This document shows, one piece after another, positions 29,878 to 37,030 of a DNA stretch of 41,149 nucleotides. Origin of the DNA: Gemmatimonadota bacterium (GTDB lineage: Bacteria > Gemmatimonadota > Gemmatimonadetes > Gemmatimonadales > GWC2-71-9); the NCBI GenBank assembly GCA_016180765.1, contig JACPAP010000024.1, forward strand, positions 1 through 41,149. Direction: 5' to 3'. Position 1 is the first letter of the stretch, and the number at the start of each line of letters is the position of its first letter. A program made the translations under genes and the position numbers. Below the pieces are notes generated by a model. The model did not search any database and was not told the origin of the DNA. It was given only the letters and a program-made list of their open reading frames with translations.

Positions 29878-29883
29878 GCACCC

Positions 29884-30531
29884 ATGGCGAAACCATCGCA
29901 CAAACGAGAGCCGCAGGACCCGCTCGACCTCTCGACCCGTCGCCTCCACCGGGTGGACCCACGGGCAACGTCCCTGGCGCCGCTGGTGCGGCAGATGCTC
30001 GAGGTCCTGGGCGAGAACGCGGAGCGCCAGGGACTGCGCGACACGCCGGGGCGGGTGGACGAGTCGCTCAAATGGCTCACCAGAGGGTATACCACGTGCG
30101 TGGAGGACGTGGTCGCCGGCGCCGTGTTCGAGGAACGGCACGAGAGCATGGTGCTGGTGCGGGATATCGAGATCTATTCGCTGTGCGAGCACCACCTGCT
30201 GCCGTTCTTCGGCAAAGCCCACGTGGCGTACCTGCCCAATGGCAAGATCATCGGGCTGTCCAAGATTCCGCGGATCGTGGACGTGTTCGCGCGCCGGCTC
30301 CAGGTGCAGGAGCGCATGACGGACGACATCGCGGATGCGCTCATGCGGGTGCTCGATCCGCTCGGGGTGGGCGTCGTGATCGAAGCCTACCACCTCTGCA
30401 TGATGATGCGCGGCGTCGAGAAGCAGAACTCCAAGACCGTGACCAGTGCGTTGCGGGGCGCGTTTCGGGACGATCATAAGACACGGGACGAGTTTCTGCG
30501 CCTGGCGCATGGCGGGCGCTGGCTGGAATAG
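29884..30531 (+). CDS. folE: GTP cyclohydrolase I
   Basis: 215 residues, zinc enzyme turning GTP into 7,8-dihydroneopterin triphosphate, the first step of folate (and in many bacteria queuosine) synthesis. The zinc ligands are Cys101 and His104 in SLCEHHLLPFFG and Cys172 in YHLCMMMRGVEKQNSKTVTS (HLCMMMRGVEKQ). Other family blocks are GLRDTPGRVDESL and AYLPNGKIIGLSKIPRIVD. The decamer/toroid fold and cytoplasmic location are known for the family. ATG 29884 starts directly at the predicted transcript start. The next gene begins with the base after its stop, so they form a pair. Confidence 0.96.
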   Translation: MAKPSHKREPQDPLDLSTRRLHRVDPRATSLAPLVRQMLEVLGENAERQGLRDTPGRVDESLKWLTRGYTTCVEDVVAGAVFEERHESMVLVRDIEIYSLCEHHLLPFFGKAHVAYLPNGKIIGLSKIPRIVDVFARRLQVQERMTDDIADALMRVLDPLGVGVVIEAYHLCMMMRGVEKQNSKTVTSALRGAFRDDHKTRDEFLRLAHGGRWLE

Positions 30532-31173
30532 TTGTTCATCGAGCTCTCCGAATTCCTGCGTTGCCCGGAACCGCACGAGGAGAGTTTCTGCGTCGTGGCG
30601 CCCGACGAGATGGCGGGACGGATGATCGTGCGCGGCATCGTCGGCTGTCCCGTCTGCCGGCGGGAGTACCCGATCACGCAGGGGGTAGTGCACTTTGGAA
30701 AGACGGCAGCGACGGCAGAGACGGCAGCGACGGCAGGGGCCGGCGCCGGCGCCGGGGGCGCCGCAGACGCCGATCCGGATGTCATCTGGTCACTCCTCGG
30801 TCTGGCCAGCCCAGGCGGGATTGTCGTGCTCGGCGGCTCTGCCGCGCGACTGGCGGGCGCGCTCGCCGAGCGAATGGGCGGCGTGCACTTGGTGGGCGTG
30901 AACGCCACTGCGGGCGTCGAGATGTCGCCCGTGCTCACGCTTCTCCGCCACCCCAGCCGCATTCCGCTGCGTCAGAACATGGCGCGGGGTGTGGTGCTCG
31001 GCGGCGAGGCCGCCAGGGAACCGTGGATCAGCGAGGGCGCGCGGGTCCTGCTCCCCGGCCTCCGTTTGGTCGCGGCCGCGGAAACGGTATCAGCGCCGGG
31101 TCTCGATCAGCTCGCGGTGGGGCGCGGAATGTGGGTGGGCCAGAAGACGGGGAACGTGAAACGGGAAACGTGA
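30532..31173 (+). CDS. Trm112-like zinc-ribbon protein with unknown C-terminal domain
   Basis: 213 residues. The N-terminal ~55 residues look like a Trm112 domain: FLRCPEPHEESFCV, then GCPVCRREYPITQGVVHFG, with Cys in the CP and CPVC positions. An Ala/Thr-rich linker, encoded by four 9-bp units (30702-30737), follows. A C-terminal domain starts VIWSLLGLASPGGIVVLGGS and resembles a Rossmann strand-loop but has no clear SAM motif. The start is a TTG directly after the folE stop; no other start is in frame. A 7-bp repeat (31149-31176) covers the last codons and supplies the TGA. Role unknown; coupling with folE is clear. Confidence 0.7.
   Translation: MFIELSEFLRCPEPHEESFCVVAPDEMAGRMIVRGIVGCPVCRREYPITQGVVHFGKTAATAETAATAGAGAGAGGAADADPDVIWSLLGLASPGGIVVLGGSAARLAGALAERMGGVHLVGVNATAGVEMSPVLTLLRHPSRIPLRQNMARGVVLGGEAAREPWISEGARVLLPGLRLVAAAETVSAPGLDQLAVGRGMWVGQKTGNVKRET
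30702..30737 (+). repeat. 9-bp tandem repeat (GACGGCAGN x4)
   Basis: Units GACGGCAGC, GACGGCAGA, GACGGCAGC, GACGGCAGG. In frame, encoding a Thr-Ala-rich linker after the zinc-ribbon domain; it is followed by a GCCGGC/GGCGCC-rich run encoding Gly-Ala repeats. Confidence 0.8.
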
Positions 31174-31176
31174 AGC
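31149..31176 (+). repeat. 7-bp tandem repeat at the 3' end of the Trm112-like gene
   Basis: Units GGGGAAC, GTGAAAC, GGGAAAC, GTGAAGC. The stop codon TGA of the gene (31171-31173) lies inside the last unit, so the final ~8 residues are repeat-encoded. Same family as 14494-14521 and 18626-18653. Confidence 0.8.
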
Positions 31177-31209
31177 GTCCTAGGGGCTTAATGACAACGT
31201 TGCTCCGCG

Positions 31210-33003
31210 TTACTCCGCGTAGGCGGCGTCGATCAGGGCTTGGTACTTCTTCTCCACCACCGCGCGTTTGACTTTCAACGTCGGGGTCAGCTCGCCGCGC
31301 TCGATGGTGAAATCGTCCTTGATGACCACGATCTTCTTCGGCATCTCGAAGCTTGCCAGGTCGCGGAGATTGATCATCGCCTCGCGTTCGATCTTGGCCG
31401 TCACGTCGGGCTGCTCCAGGAACCGGTCCAGGTCGTCGGTGGGAAGCCCGCGCTGAGCCGCCCAGGCAACCAGCGCCTCGACGGCGGGGACCACCAGCAG
31501 CACCGGGAACTTCCGCTGGTCGCCGATCAGCACCGCGTTCTTGAGGAACGGGGTGTTGCGCACCAGGTTCTCGATCGGCTGGGGCGCGATCTTCTTGCCC
31601 CCCGCCGTGACGATGATGTCCTTCTTCCGGTCGGTGATTCTGAGGAAACCGTCGGCGTCCAGGTCGCCGATGTCGCCGGTGTGGAACCAGCCCTGGGCGT
31701 CGATCGCCTCGGCCGTGGCCTGCGGCTTGTGGTAGTACCCCTGCATGACGTTGGGGCCCCGCACCAGGATCTCTCCGTCTTCCGCGATCCGCACCTCGAC
31801 GTTCGGCACCGGACGGCCCACGGTGCCAATCTTGAGGGCCTTGAGGGCGTTGACCGACACCAGCGGTGACGTTTCGGTGAGTCCGTAGCCTTCGAGGACG
31901 GGCAGGCCGGCGGCATAGAAGAACTTGGCGATCTCGGGCGCCAGCGGCGCGGCCCCCGACACGAAGAAGCGGATCCGCCCCCCGGTCCGCGCCCGCAGCT
32001 TCCGGAACACCAGCCGGTCCACCATCCTCCGCCGTACCCGAAGGCCGAGCGGGACGGCGTGGCCAGCGAGCTTGAGGTCGGCATACCCGGCGCCGATCCG
32101 CCGGGCCCAGAAGAAGACCCGCCGCGACACCGCGCCGCCCGCCATCGCCACCTCGGTGACCCGGGCGTAGATCTTCTCGTACACCCGGGGTACCAGCAGC
32201 ACGACGGTGGGCCGCACCTCGAGCAGGTCCTGGGCGATGGTGTTGAGACTCTCGGCGTAGTTGATCGTGGCGCCGCCGTGGAGCATCGTGTAGTGGCCCG
32301 CCATGCGCTCGAAGCTGTGCGCCAGCGGTAGGGCAGAAAGGCACGAGTCGGTGGGCCCGATGCGTACCACCTGCAGCGCCGCGACCACGTTGGCGCAGAA
32401 ATTGGCGTGCGTGAGCATGACGCCCTTGGGCTCGCCCGTGGTGCCGGAGGTGTAGATCAACGTGGCCAGGTCGTCCGGGGCGGTGGCCAGCGCATCCTGC
32501 CGGTACCTGGGGTACTTGGCTTCGGCCGCGGCTCCGTGGCGCAGGAGCTGCTGGAAGGGAATGACGTCGTCGCCCTGGCGCGGCGGCCCGAACATGAATA
32601 CGGTCTTGAGCTGGGGCAGGGAGCCGCGCACGCTTTGCACCTGCTCGTATTGCTCGCGATCACCCACGAAGATCGCGGTGGCCCCGGAGTCCCGGATGAG
32701 GTATGCGATCTGTGGGCCCGGCAGGGCGGGGTAGATGGCCACGTCGGCGCACCGCGCGGTCAAACAGGCGTAATCGGCGATCGCCCACTCCGGGCGGTTG
32801 TGCGAGTAGATCGCGACGCGATCGCCGGGCCGGATACCGAACTCGTGGAGCCCCAGCGCCGCATGGTACACTCGGCGGGCCAGCTCCTGGTGCGAGATGT
32901 CCCGCCACCCGCCATCCACCTTGTACCGCAACGCCGCCCGTTTGGTGCTGAACCGCTCGACGGCGTCGAAGAACAGGTGGTTGAGGGTGGGGGGAGCAGT
33001 CAC
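31210..33003 (-). CDS. Long-chain acyl-CoA synthetase (AMP-forming ligase)
   Basis: 597 residues of the ANL adenylate-forming superfamily, FAA1/FadD15 branch. It activates fatty acids to acyl-AMP, then acyl-CoA. Landmarks are the P-loop LIYTSGTTGEPKGVMLTHAN, the A5 block GYGLTETSPLVSV, GWFHTGDIGDLDADGFLRIT (A7) and DRKKDIIVTAGGKKIAPQPI with the catalytic lysine region. The N-terminal linker NHLFFDAVERFSTKRAALRY is family-typical. The GTG start at 33003 overlaps the stop of the Ig-like lipoprotein gene (GTGA), making it the last gene of a three-gene operon. It converges with the Trm112-like gene. Chain-length preference is not readable. Confidence 0.93.
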   Translation of the reverse strand: MTAPPTLNHLFFDAVERFSTKRAALRYKVDGGWRDISHQELARRVYHAALGLHEFGIRPGDRVAIYSHNRPEWAIADYACLTARCADVAIYPALPGPQIAYLIRDSGATAIFVGDREQYEQVQSVRGSLPQLKTVFMFGPPRQGDDVIPFQQLLRHGAAAEAKYPRYRQDALATAPDDLATLIYTSGTTGEPKGVMLTHANFCANVVAALQVVRIGPTDSCLSALPLAHSFERMAGHYTMLHGGATINYAESLNTIAQDLLEVRPTVVLLVPRVYEKIYARVTEVAMAGGAVSRRVFFWARRIGAGYADLKLAGHAVPLGLRVRRRMVDRLVFRKLRARTGGRIRFFVSGAAPLAPEIAKFFYAAGLPVLEGYGLTETSPLVSVNALKALKIGTVGRPVPNVEVRIAEDGEILVRGPNVMQGYYHKPQATAEAIDAQGWFHTGDIGDLDADGFLRITDRKKDIIVTAGGKKIAPQPIENLVRNTPFLKNAVLIGDQRKFPVLLVVPAVEALVAWAAQRGLPTDDLDRFLEQPDVTAKIEREAMINLRDLASFEMPKKIVVIKDDFTIERGELTPTLKVKRAVVEKKYQALIDAAYAE

Positions 33004-33344
33004 GGGGCGGGGGCCACCACGGTGATGGTGACGGGATCCGAGCGGATGTCTTCGACCCGTGCTTGCACGCGCCAGTCACCCGGTGCCTGCCCAATGACGG
33101 TGCCGGTCGCCGTGTCGAGCGCGATGCCGACGGTGCCGGTGTCGAGCACGGCCCACACGATCGCGGCGCCGATCACGGTGTCGCCATCGGCGGCTCGGGC
33201 TCGGGCCTTGAGGTGCAGCGTGTCGTCAACCGGAACGGTGTACCGGGTCGAACCGACGATCTCGAGCGCGATGATGCGGTCCGGATCGCCCGCGAGCAGC
33301 GTGCACCCGGTCGCCAGCAGGGTCACGGCGGCCGCCCGCCTCAC
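33000..33344 (-). CDS. Ig-like (BIG2-type) domain exported protein, possible lipoprotein
   Basis: 114 residues. GTG 33344 gives a short signal with LLATGC, a weak lipobox, followed by one beta-sandwich domain: DDTLHLKARARAADGDTVIG, then VWAVLDTGTVGIALDTATGT and WRVQARVEDIRSDPVTITV. This strand order is typical of bacterial Ig-like group 2 domains in cell-surface proteins. The start was chosen because GTGA overlaps the upstream stop; the longer frame adds an unlikely Arg-rich stretch. It lies between a TPR protein and an acyl-CoA ligase with overlaps on both sides. Role unknown. Confidence 0.72.
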   Translation of the reverse strand: MRRAAAVTLLATGCTLLAGDPDRIIALEIVGSTRYTVPVDDTLHLKARARAADGDTVIGAAIVWAVLDTGTVGIALDTATGTVIGQAPGDWRVQARVEDIRSDPVTITVVAPAP

Positions 33345-33775
33345 GAGACGCCGGCTTCTCCCAGCTCGGTCAGCGACTGGTGGGCGTGCGCGATCCACTT
33401 CTGGGCGTCGGGACCACGAGGCGGCCGGGCCAGGAACGCCCGGAGGTGCCGCGCCGCTTGGTCCCGCTCCCCGCGCTTGATCAGCAGGAAGGCCAGGCCG
33501 TAGTGGGCCCCGGCGAGGGTCCCGTCGATCTCCAGCGCGCGGCGGTAGGTGCGGATGGCGTCGTCGTGGCGGTTGGTTTTGGTAAAGGCGATCGCCATGT
33601 TCTGGAGGACCTTGAGGTCGCTGGGGCGGTCCCGCAACGCCAGCCGGTACGAGGTGAGCGCCGCGTCGTAATCGCCTTGCCGTTCCAGTGCCAGGGCTTC
33701 GTTGAGGTAATCCAGCCGCTGCGGCTTCAACTCGCGGGAGCGATCGCGGCCGAAGAGGCGTTTCCAGAACCCCAT
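33341..33775 (-). CDS. TPR-repeat protein
   Basis: 144 residues. After a basic N-terminus (MGFWKRLFGRDRSRE) there are about three tetratricopeptide repeats: ALALERQGDYDAALTSYRLA, KVLQNMAIAFTKTNRHDDAI and GAHYGLAFLLIKRGERDQAA. No signal peptide, so probably a cytoplasmic scaffold. ATG 33775 was chosen because TTGCTT-N17-TATCTT ends 10 bases before it and because the basic start fits; a longer frame (to 33814) has no support. It is the first gene of the operon with the Ig-like lipoprotein and acyl-CoA ligase. Confidence 0.85.
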   Translation of the reverse strand: MGFWKRLFGRDRSRELKPQRLDYLNEALALERQGDYDAALTSYRLALRDRPSDLKVLQNMAIAFTKTNRHDDAIRTYRRALEIDGTLAGAHYGLAFLLIKRGERDQAARHLRAFLARPPRGPDAQKWIAHAHQSLTELGEAGVS

Positions 33776-33785
33776 ACGGAGCGTC

Positions 33786-33814
33786 AAGATACCGCTCGCC
33801 TTAGCCCCAAGCAA
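33786..33814 (-). promoter_or_regulatory. Predicted promoter of the TPR operon
   Basis: Minus strand: TTGCTT (33814-33809), 17-bp spacer, TATCTT (33791-33786), 10 bases to ATG 33775. It is divergent from the promoter at 33830-33858, so a 92-bp region serves both directions. Confidence 0.5.
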
Positions 33815-33829
33815 CGCGGCGGAGGCCGG

Positions 33830-33858
33830 TTGTCACCGTCTCGCCGCGGTGCTAGGTT
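33830..33858 (+). promoter_or_regulatory. Predicted near-leaderless promoter of the phosphoribosyltransferase gene
   Basis: TTGTCA (33830-33835), 17-bp spacer, TAGGTT (33853-33858), 9 bases to ATG 33868. Predicted leader is 2-3 nt. Confidence 0.55.
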
Positions 33859-33867
33859 GAGCTTCTC

Positions 33868-34326
33868 ATGCGTCCCAAAGCCCCTCCACCACCCGCCCGC
33901 GACCCGGAGATCGTGCTGGGGATCGCCAAGGCCGGCGTGATCCCGGGAGCCGTGGTCGCCTCTATCCTCCAGCGTGACTTCGCGTCCATGGCGGTCACCC
34001 GCTTCGGCGAAAGTTCTCGCCCCACGCTGGTGACCGCGCCACCGCCACTCATCCGGGGCCGCCGGGTGCTGGTGGTAGACGAAACCTGTGATTCCGGCGA
34101 GACGCTGAAGCTGGCGCTCTCCGCGGTGCGCAAGGTCGGACCGGCGGACGTCCGCACCGCGGTCTCCTTCAAGACCGGCCCGTACGAGCCGGACTTCTAC
34201 GCCCTGGCGAGCGAGAGCTTCATCATCCTCCCGTGGGATCGGGAGATCATCGTGGACGGGGAATTCGTGATGCGGCCGGAGTACGCGGTCCGGCTCGGGG
34301 AGCTCGCGCCGCGGCAGATGGACTGA
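33868..34326 (+). CDS. Phosphoribosyltransferase family protein
   Basis: 152 residues of the type I PRTase fold. The PRPP-binding motif is RVLVVDETCDSGETLKLAL (two acidic residues, then CDSGET). The hood region reads IVLGIAKAGVIPGAVVASIL. The C-terminal FIILPWDREIIVDG fits xanthine/hypoxanthine-type PRTases, so a Gpt/Hpt-like purine salvage enzyme or a PRTase-derived regulator is likely; the substrate is not proven. It is a single-gene unit with its own near-leaderless promoter, ended by the hairpin at 34333-34410. Shorter than HPRT (about 180) but the core is complete. Confidence 0.82.
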   Translation: MRPKAPPPPARDPEIVLGIAKAGVIPGAVVASILQRDFASMAVTRFGESSRPTLVTAPPPLIRGRRVLVVDETCDSGETLKLALSAVRKVGPADVRTAVSFKTGPYEPDFYALASESFIILPWDREIIVDGEFVMRPEYAVRLGELAPRQMD

Positions 34327-34332
34327 AAGGCC

Positions 34333-34410
34333 GTGAGACGTGAGACGTAAGATGTGAGACGTCAGCAGAGGTCGCCGCAACCGTGTCACTTCTCACCTCT
34401 GACGTCTCAC
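34333..34410. terminator. 7-bp-repeat hairpin between convergent genes
   Basis: Units GTGAGAC, GTGAGAC, GTAAGAT, GTGAGAC (34333-34360). On the other strand they continue as GTGAGAC, GTCAGAG, GTGAGAA, GTGACAC (34410-34383). The arms GTGAGACGTCAG..AGAGGT and its complement ACCTCTGACGTCTCAC pair except for a 3-base bulge. It lies between the stops of the PRTase and V4R genes, so it is likely a bidirectional terminator. Confidence 0.65.
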
Positions 34411-34414
34411 AGTT

Positions 34415-34963
34415 CTAAAGCACCGAGCTGTAGTCCCGCCCCTCACTCATCGCCTGATACACCGCTTCCAAGGCTTCCGGCTTGCCCAGCAGAAACCGGC
34501 AGCGCGCCTGATCGGCGCTGCGGCATTCGACTTCCATCACCGAAACGGGCTGCTGGGAGAGGGCGCCCATGAACCCGGCGAGCAGCCCCGCCGAGAGATG
34601 GCAGGAGGGGTACGGAGCATGGGCCGCCGGATCCGCCTCGGCCCACTCGGCGGTGTCCATCGCGATGCCCGTGGAGCCGACGCGGTTCATCGAGATCGGG
34701 CCCCAGCCCAGCGCCTGGAAGAAATCAGACAGGACGCCGCCCAGCGCACTGGCCGCGATCGCGCCGGGGTCGTCCAGTCCGGTGGTGGTCTTGAGCCAGC
34801 GGCGAAAACAGTGGTAGACGTCGCGGCCCGCGGCGTGGCCCGCTTCCTGCAGCCGCTCGGCCGCCTGGTCCCCGAGGGAAGCCTGCAACGCCTGCCGCAG
34901 CGCCTGGAACCCGCTCCGCCCGAGGCCGACCGTATCGCCGTTCAGCTCGACTACGCCCGCCAT
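34415..34963 (-). CDS. V4R-domain protein
   Basis: 182 residues. The C-terminal half matches the V4R (4-vinyl reductase) small-molecule-binding domain: YPSCHLSAGLLAGFMGALSQ and VMEVECRSADQARCRFLLG, with conserved Cys positions. The N-terminal half (FQALRQALQASLGDQAAERL, then GHAAGRDVYHCFRRWL) is the usual lead-in helix region of these proteins. V4R domains occur in BchJ and in regulators such as XylR/PoxR/DmpR. As it has no DNA-binding domain, a ligand-sensing adaptor is likely (inference). ATG 34963 lies 30 bp after the ligA stop, so it is in the GAF-ligA operon. Confidence 0.85.
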   Translation of the reverse strand: MAGVVELNGDTVGLGRSGFQALRQALQASLGDQAAERLQEAGHAAGRDVYHCFRRWLKTTTGLDDPGAIAASALGGVLSDFFQALGWGPISMNRVGSTGIAMDTAEWAEADPAAHAPYPSCHLSAGLLAGFMGALSQQPVSVMEVECRSADQARCRFLLGKPEALEAVYQAMSEGRDYSSVL

Positions 34964-34993
34964 GCACCCCAGGCCGATTGAAGTTGCGCCAAG

Positions 34994-37030
34994 TTAGAGA
35001 CGCCGCCCGAGGCGACGCAAGAGTTCCGCTTCGTCGATCAGCGCCACGCCCAACTCACGCGCTCGATCCAGCTTGCCCCCGGGGTCGCTGCCGACGACCA
35101 CCGCGGTGGTCGTCTTGGACACGCTGGCGACGACGCGGCCGCCCCCCTGTTCGATCGCCTGCTGCGCCTGTGCGCGGGACAGGGTGGGCAAGGTGCCCGT
35201 GATCACGTAGGTCTGGCCGGCCAGCGGCCCGCCTGCCGCGGCGTGCGGCTCCGTCAGGTTCACGCCCAGCGCCGCGAGGCGGGCGATGAGCTGCCGGTTC
35301 CTCGGCTCGCGGAAGAAGCCGGCCGCCGCTTCGGCGATGATGGGCCCCACGCCGTGCGCCGCGCTGATCTCGTCGACCGAAGCCTCCGCCAACCGGTCCA
35401 TGGTGGTGAACTGCCGGGCCAGCAGTCGCGCGACCTGAAACCCGACATGTCGCGGCCCCAGCGCGAACAGCACGGTGGACAGGGGCCGCGGTTTCGATGC
35501 CTCGATGGCGGCGATGAGCTGCCCGGCCGACTTCTCCGCGAAGCCGTCCAGCGCGAGGAGCTGTTGCTGGTTGAGCTTGTCGCGGTCGTACAGGTCGGCC
35601 ACGTTGTCGATGTATCCCGCGTGGAGCAGCGCCCGGACCCGCTCGTACCCCAACCCCCGGATGTCCATCGCCCCGCGCGACGCGAAGTGCACGATGCCTT
35701 CCAGCACGCGGCCCGGGCAGGAGACGTTGGGGCAGTAGACCATCACCTCGTCCTGCGGCCGCTCCACTTTGGAGTGACACACGGGACAGCGCGCCGGCAG
35801 CTCGAACTTCGTTTCCGAGCCGGTGCGGCGCTCCCGCACGGGCCCCAGCACCTGGGGAATGACCTCACCCGCGCGGGTCACCTCCACCCAATCTCCCACT
35901 CGAATGTCCTTGGCTTCGATGAGATCGAAGTTGTGCAGCGTGGCGTTGGAAACGGTGACGCCGGTGACCTCCACCGGCTCGAGCACGGCGAACGGGTTGA
36001 GGCTGCCGGTGCGGCCCACGTTGATCTGGATGTCCAGCAGCTTCGTCACCGCGACCTCGGGGGCGAACTTGCGGGCCATGGCCCAGCGCGGCTCCCGGTC
36101 CCCCACCACACCCAGCTCCGCGTGAAGCGCCAGGCGGTTCACCTTGACCACGACGCCGTCGGCGCCGTAGTCGAGGCCCTCCAACAGCGTCTCCAGCTTG
36201 GCGATCGCTCGATGGGCCTGCGAGAGGTCGGGCGCCAGCTGGTGGTGCGGTTCCACCGGAAACCCCCAGGCGGTGAGCCGCTCGAGGAGCTCATGCTGGG
36301 TCTCGAAGGGTCGCTTCGCACCGGGCGCCTCGACGTGGAAGCAGAACAACCGCAAACCGCGGCCGCGGGTTACCTTGGAGTCCAGTTGGCGGAGCGCGCC
36401 CGCGGCCGCGTTCCGAGGGTTGGCGAAGGGCGGCTCGCCCCGGGCCTCGCGCTCCTGGTTCAGCTTCGCGAAACGGGATTTCGGCAGATAGACCTCGCCC
36501 CGGACCTCCATCAAGGCGGGCCACCCCGTCCCCTGGAGCCTGAGCGGGAGATCGAGCACCGTGCGGAGATTCGCCGTGACGTCCTCCCCCTCGGACCCAT
36601 TGCCGCGCGTGGCGCCGATCGCCAGCACGCCGTTCCGGTAGGTGAGGCTCACGGCGGCGCCGTCGATCTTGACCTCCAGCGTATACCCAGCCCGCCGGAC
36701 CTCCGGGACCAGCCGCGCGATGCGATCCTCCCACTCCGCCAGCTCCTCCTCGCTGAAGGCGTTGGCGAGCGAGAGCATCGGCACGAGGTGCCGATGCTTC
36801 GTGAACTGCTGCGCCGGCTCGGCGCCGATCCGGTGGGTGGGCGAATCTGGCGCCCGGAGGTGGGGATGGGCGCGCTCCAGGTCCGCCAGCTCGCGAAACA
36901 GGCGATCATATTCCGCGTCGGACATCTCCGGCGCGTCGAGCACGTAGTAGGCGTAATTGGCGCGGTTGAGGATGCGGCGAAGCTCGGCCGCGCGCCGCTC
37001 GGCGGCCGTGACGGCGGGATCGCGGGTCAG
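34994..37030 (-). CDS. ligA: NAD-dependent DNA ligase, apparent CTG start
   Basis: 678 residues. It seals DNA nicks using NAD in replication and repair. The adenylated lysine is K121 in LEVKIDGAAVSL (KxDG). NAD-site and OB blocks are GSEGEDVTANLRT, DGVVVKVNRLAL and GRTGSLNPFA. The zinc finger has CPVCHSK and CPNVSCPG, HhH repeats follow, and a BRCT domain ends the protein (GGPLAGQTYVITGTLPTLSR). No ATG, GTG or TTG in frame can give the family N-terminus (AERRAAELRRILNRANYAYY). CTG 37030 does, and it overlaps the GAF stop (CTGA) with AGGAGGG 9 bases upstream, so CTG is chosen. It is the middle gene of GAF-ligA-V4R. Confidence 0.92.
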   Translation of the reverse strand: MTRDPAVTAAERRAAELRRILNRANYAYYVLDAPEMSDAEYDRLFRELADLERAHPHLRAPDSPTHRIGAEPAQQFTKHRHLVPMLSLANAFSEEELAEWEDRIARLVPEVRRAGYTLEVKIDGAAVSLTYRNGVLAIGATRGNGSEGEDVTANLRTVLDLPLRLQGTGWPALMEVRGEVYLPKSRFAKLNQEREARGEPPFANPRNAAAGALRQLDSKVTRGRGLRLFCFHVEAPGAKRPFETQHELLERLTAWGFPVEPHHQLAPDLSQAHRAIAKLETLLEGLDYGADGVVVKVNRLALHAELGVVGDREPRWAMARKFAPEVAVTKLLDIQINVGRTGSLNPFAVLEPVEVTGVTVSNATLHNFDLIEAKDIRVGDWVEVTRAGEVIPQVLGPVRERRTGSETKFELPARCPVCHSKVERPQDEVMVYCPNVSCPGRVLEGIVHFASRGAMDIRGLGYERVRALLHAGYIDNVADLYDRDKLNQQQLLALDGFAEKSAGQLIAAIEASKPRPLSTVLFALGPRHVGFQVARLLARQFTTMDRLAEASVDEISAAHGVGPIIAEAAAGFFREPRNRQLIARLAALGVNLTEPHAAAGGPLAGQTYVITGTLPTLSRAQAQQAIEQGGGRVVASVSKTTTAVVVGSDPGGKLDRARELGVALIDEAELLRRLGRRL

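Noticed and set aside
29626..29883. SRP RNA, tmRNA or THF riboswitch before folE
   Set aside because: The GGAAGGCAAG run and hairpins are suggestive, but the diagnostic loop sequences of these families are not present.
29552..29968. 138-codon minus-strand frame across the folE promoter region
   Set aside because: No family features, poor composition, and it would cover the promoters and starts of both neighbours.
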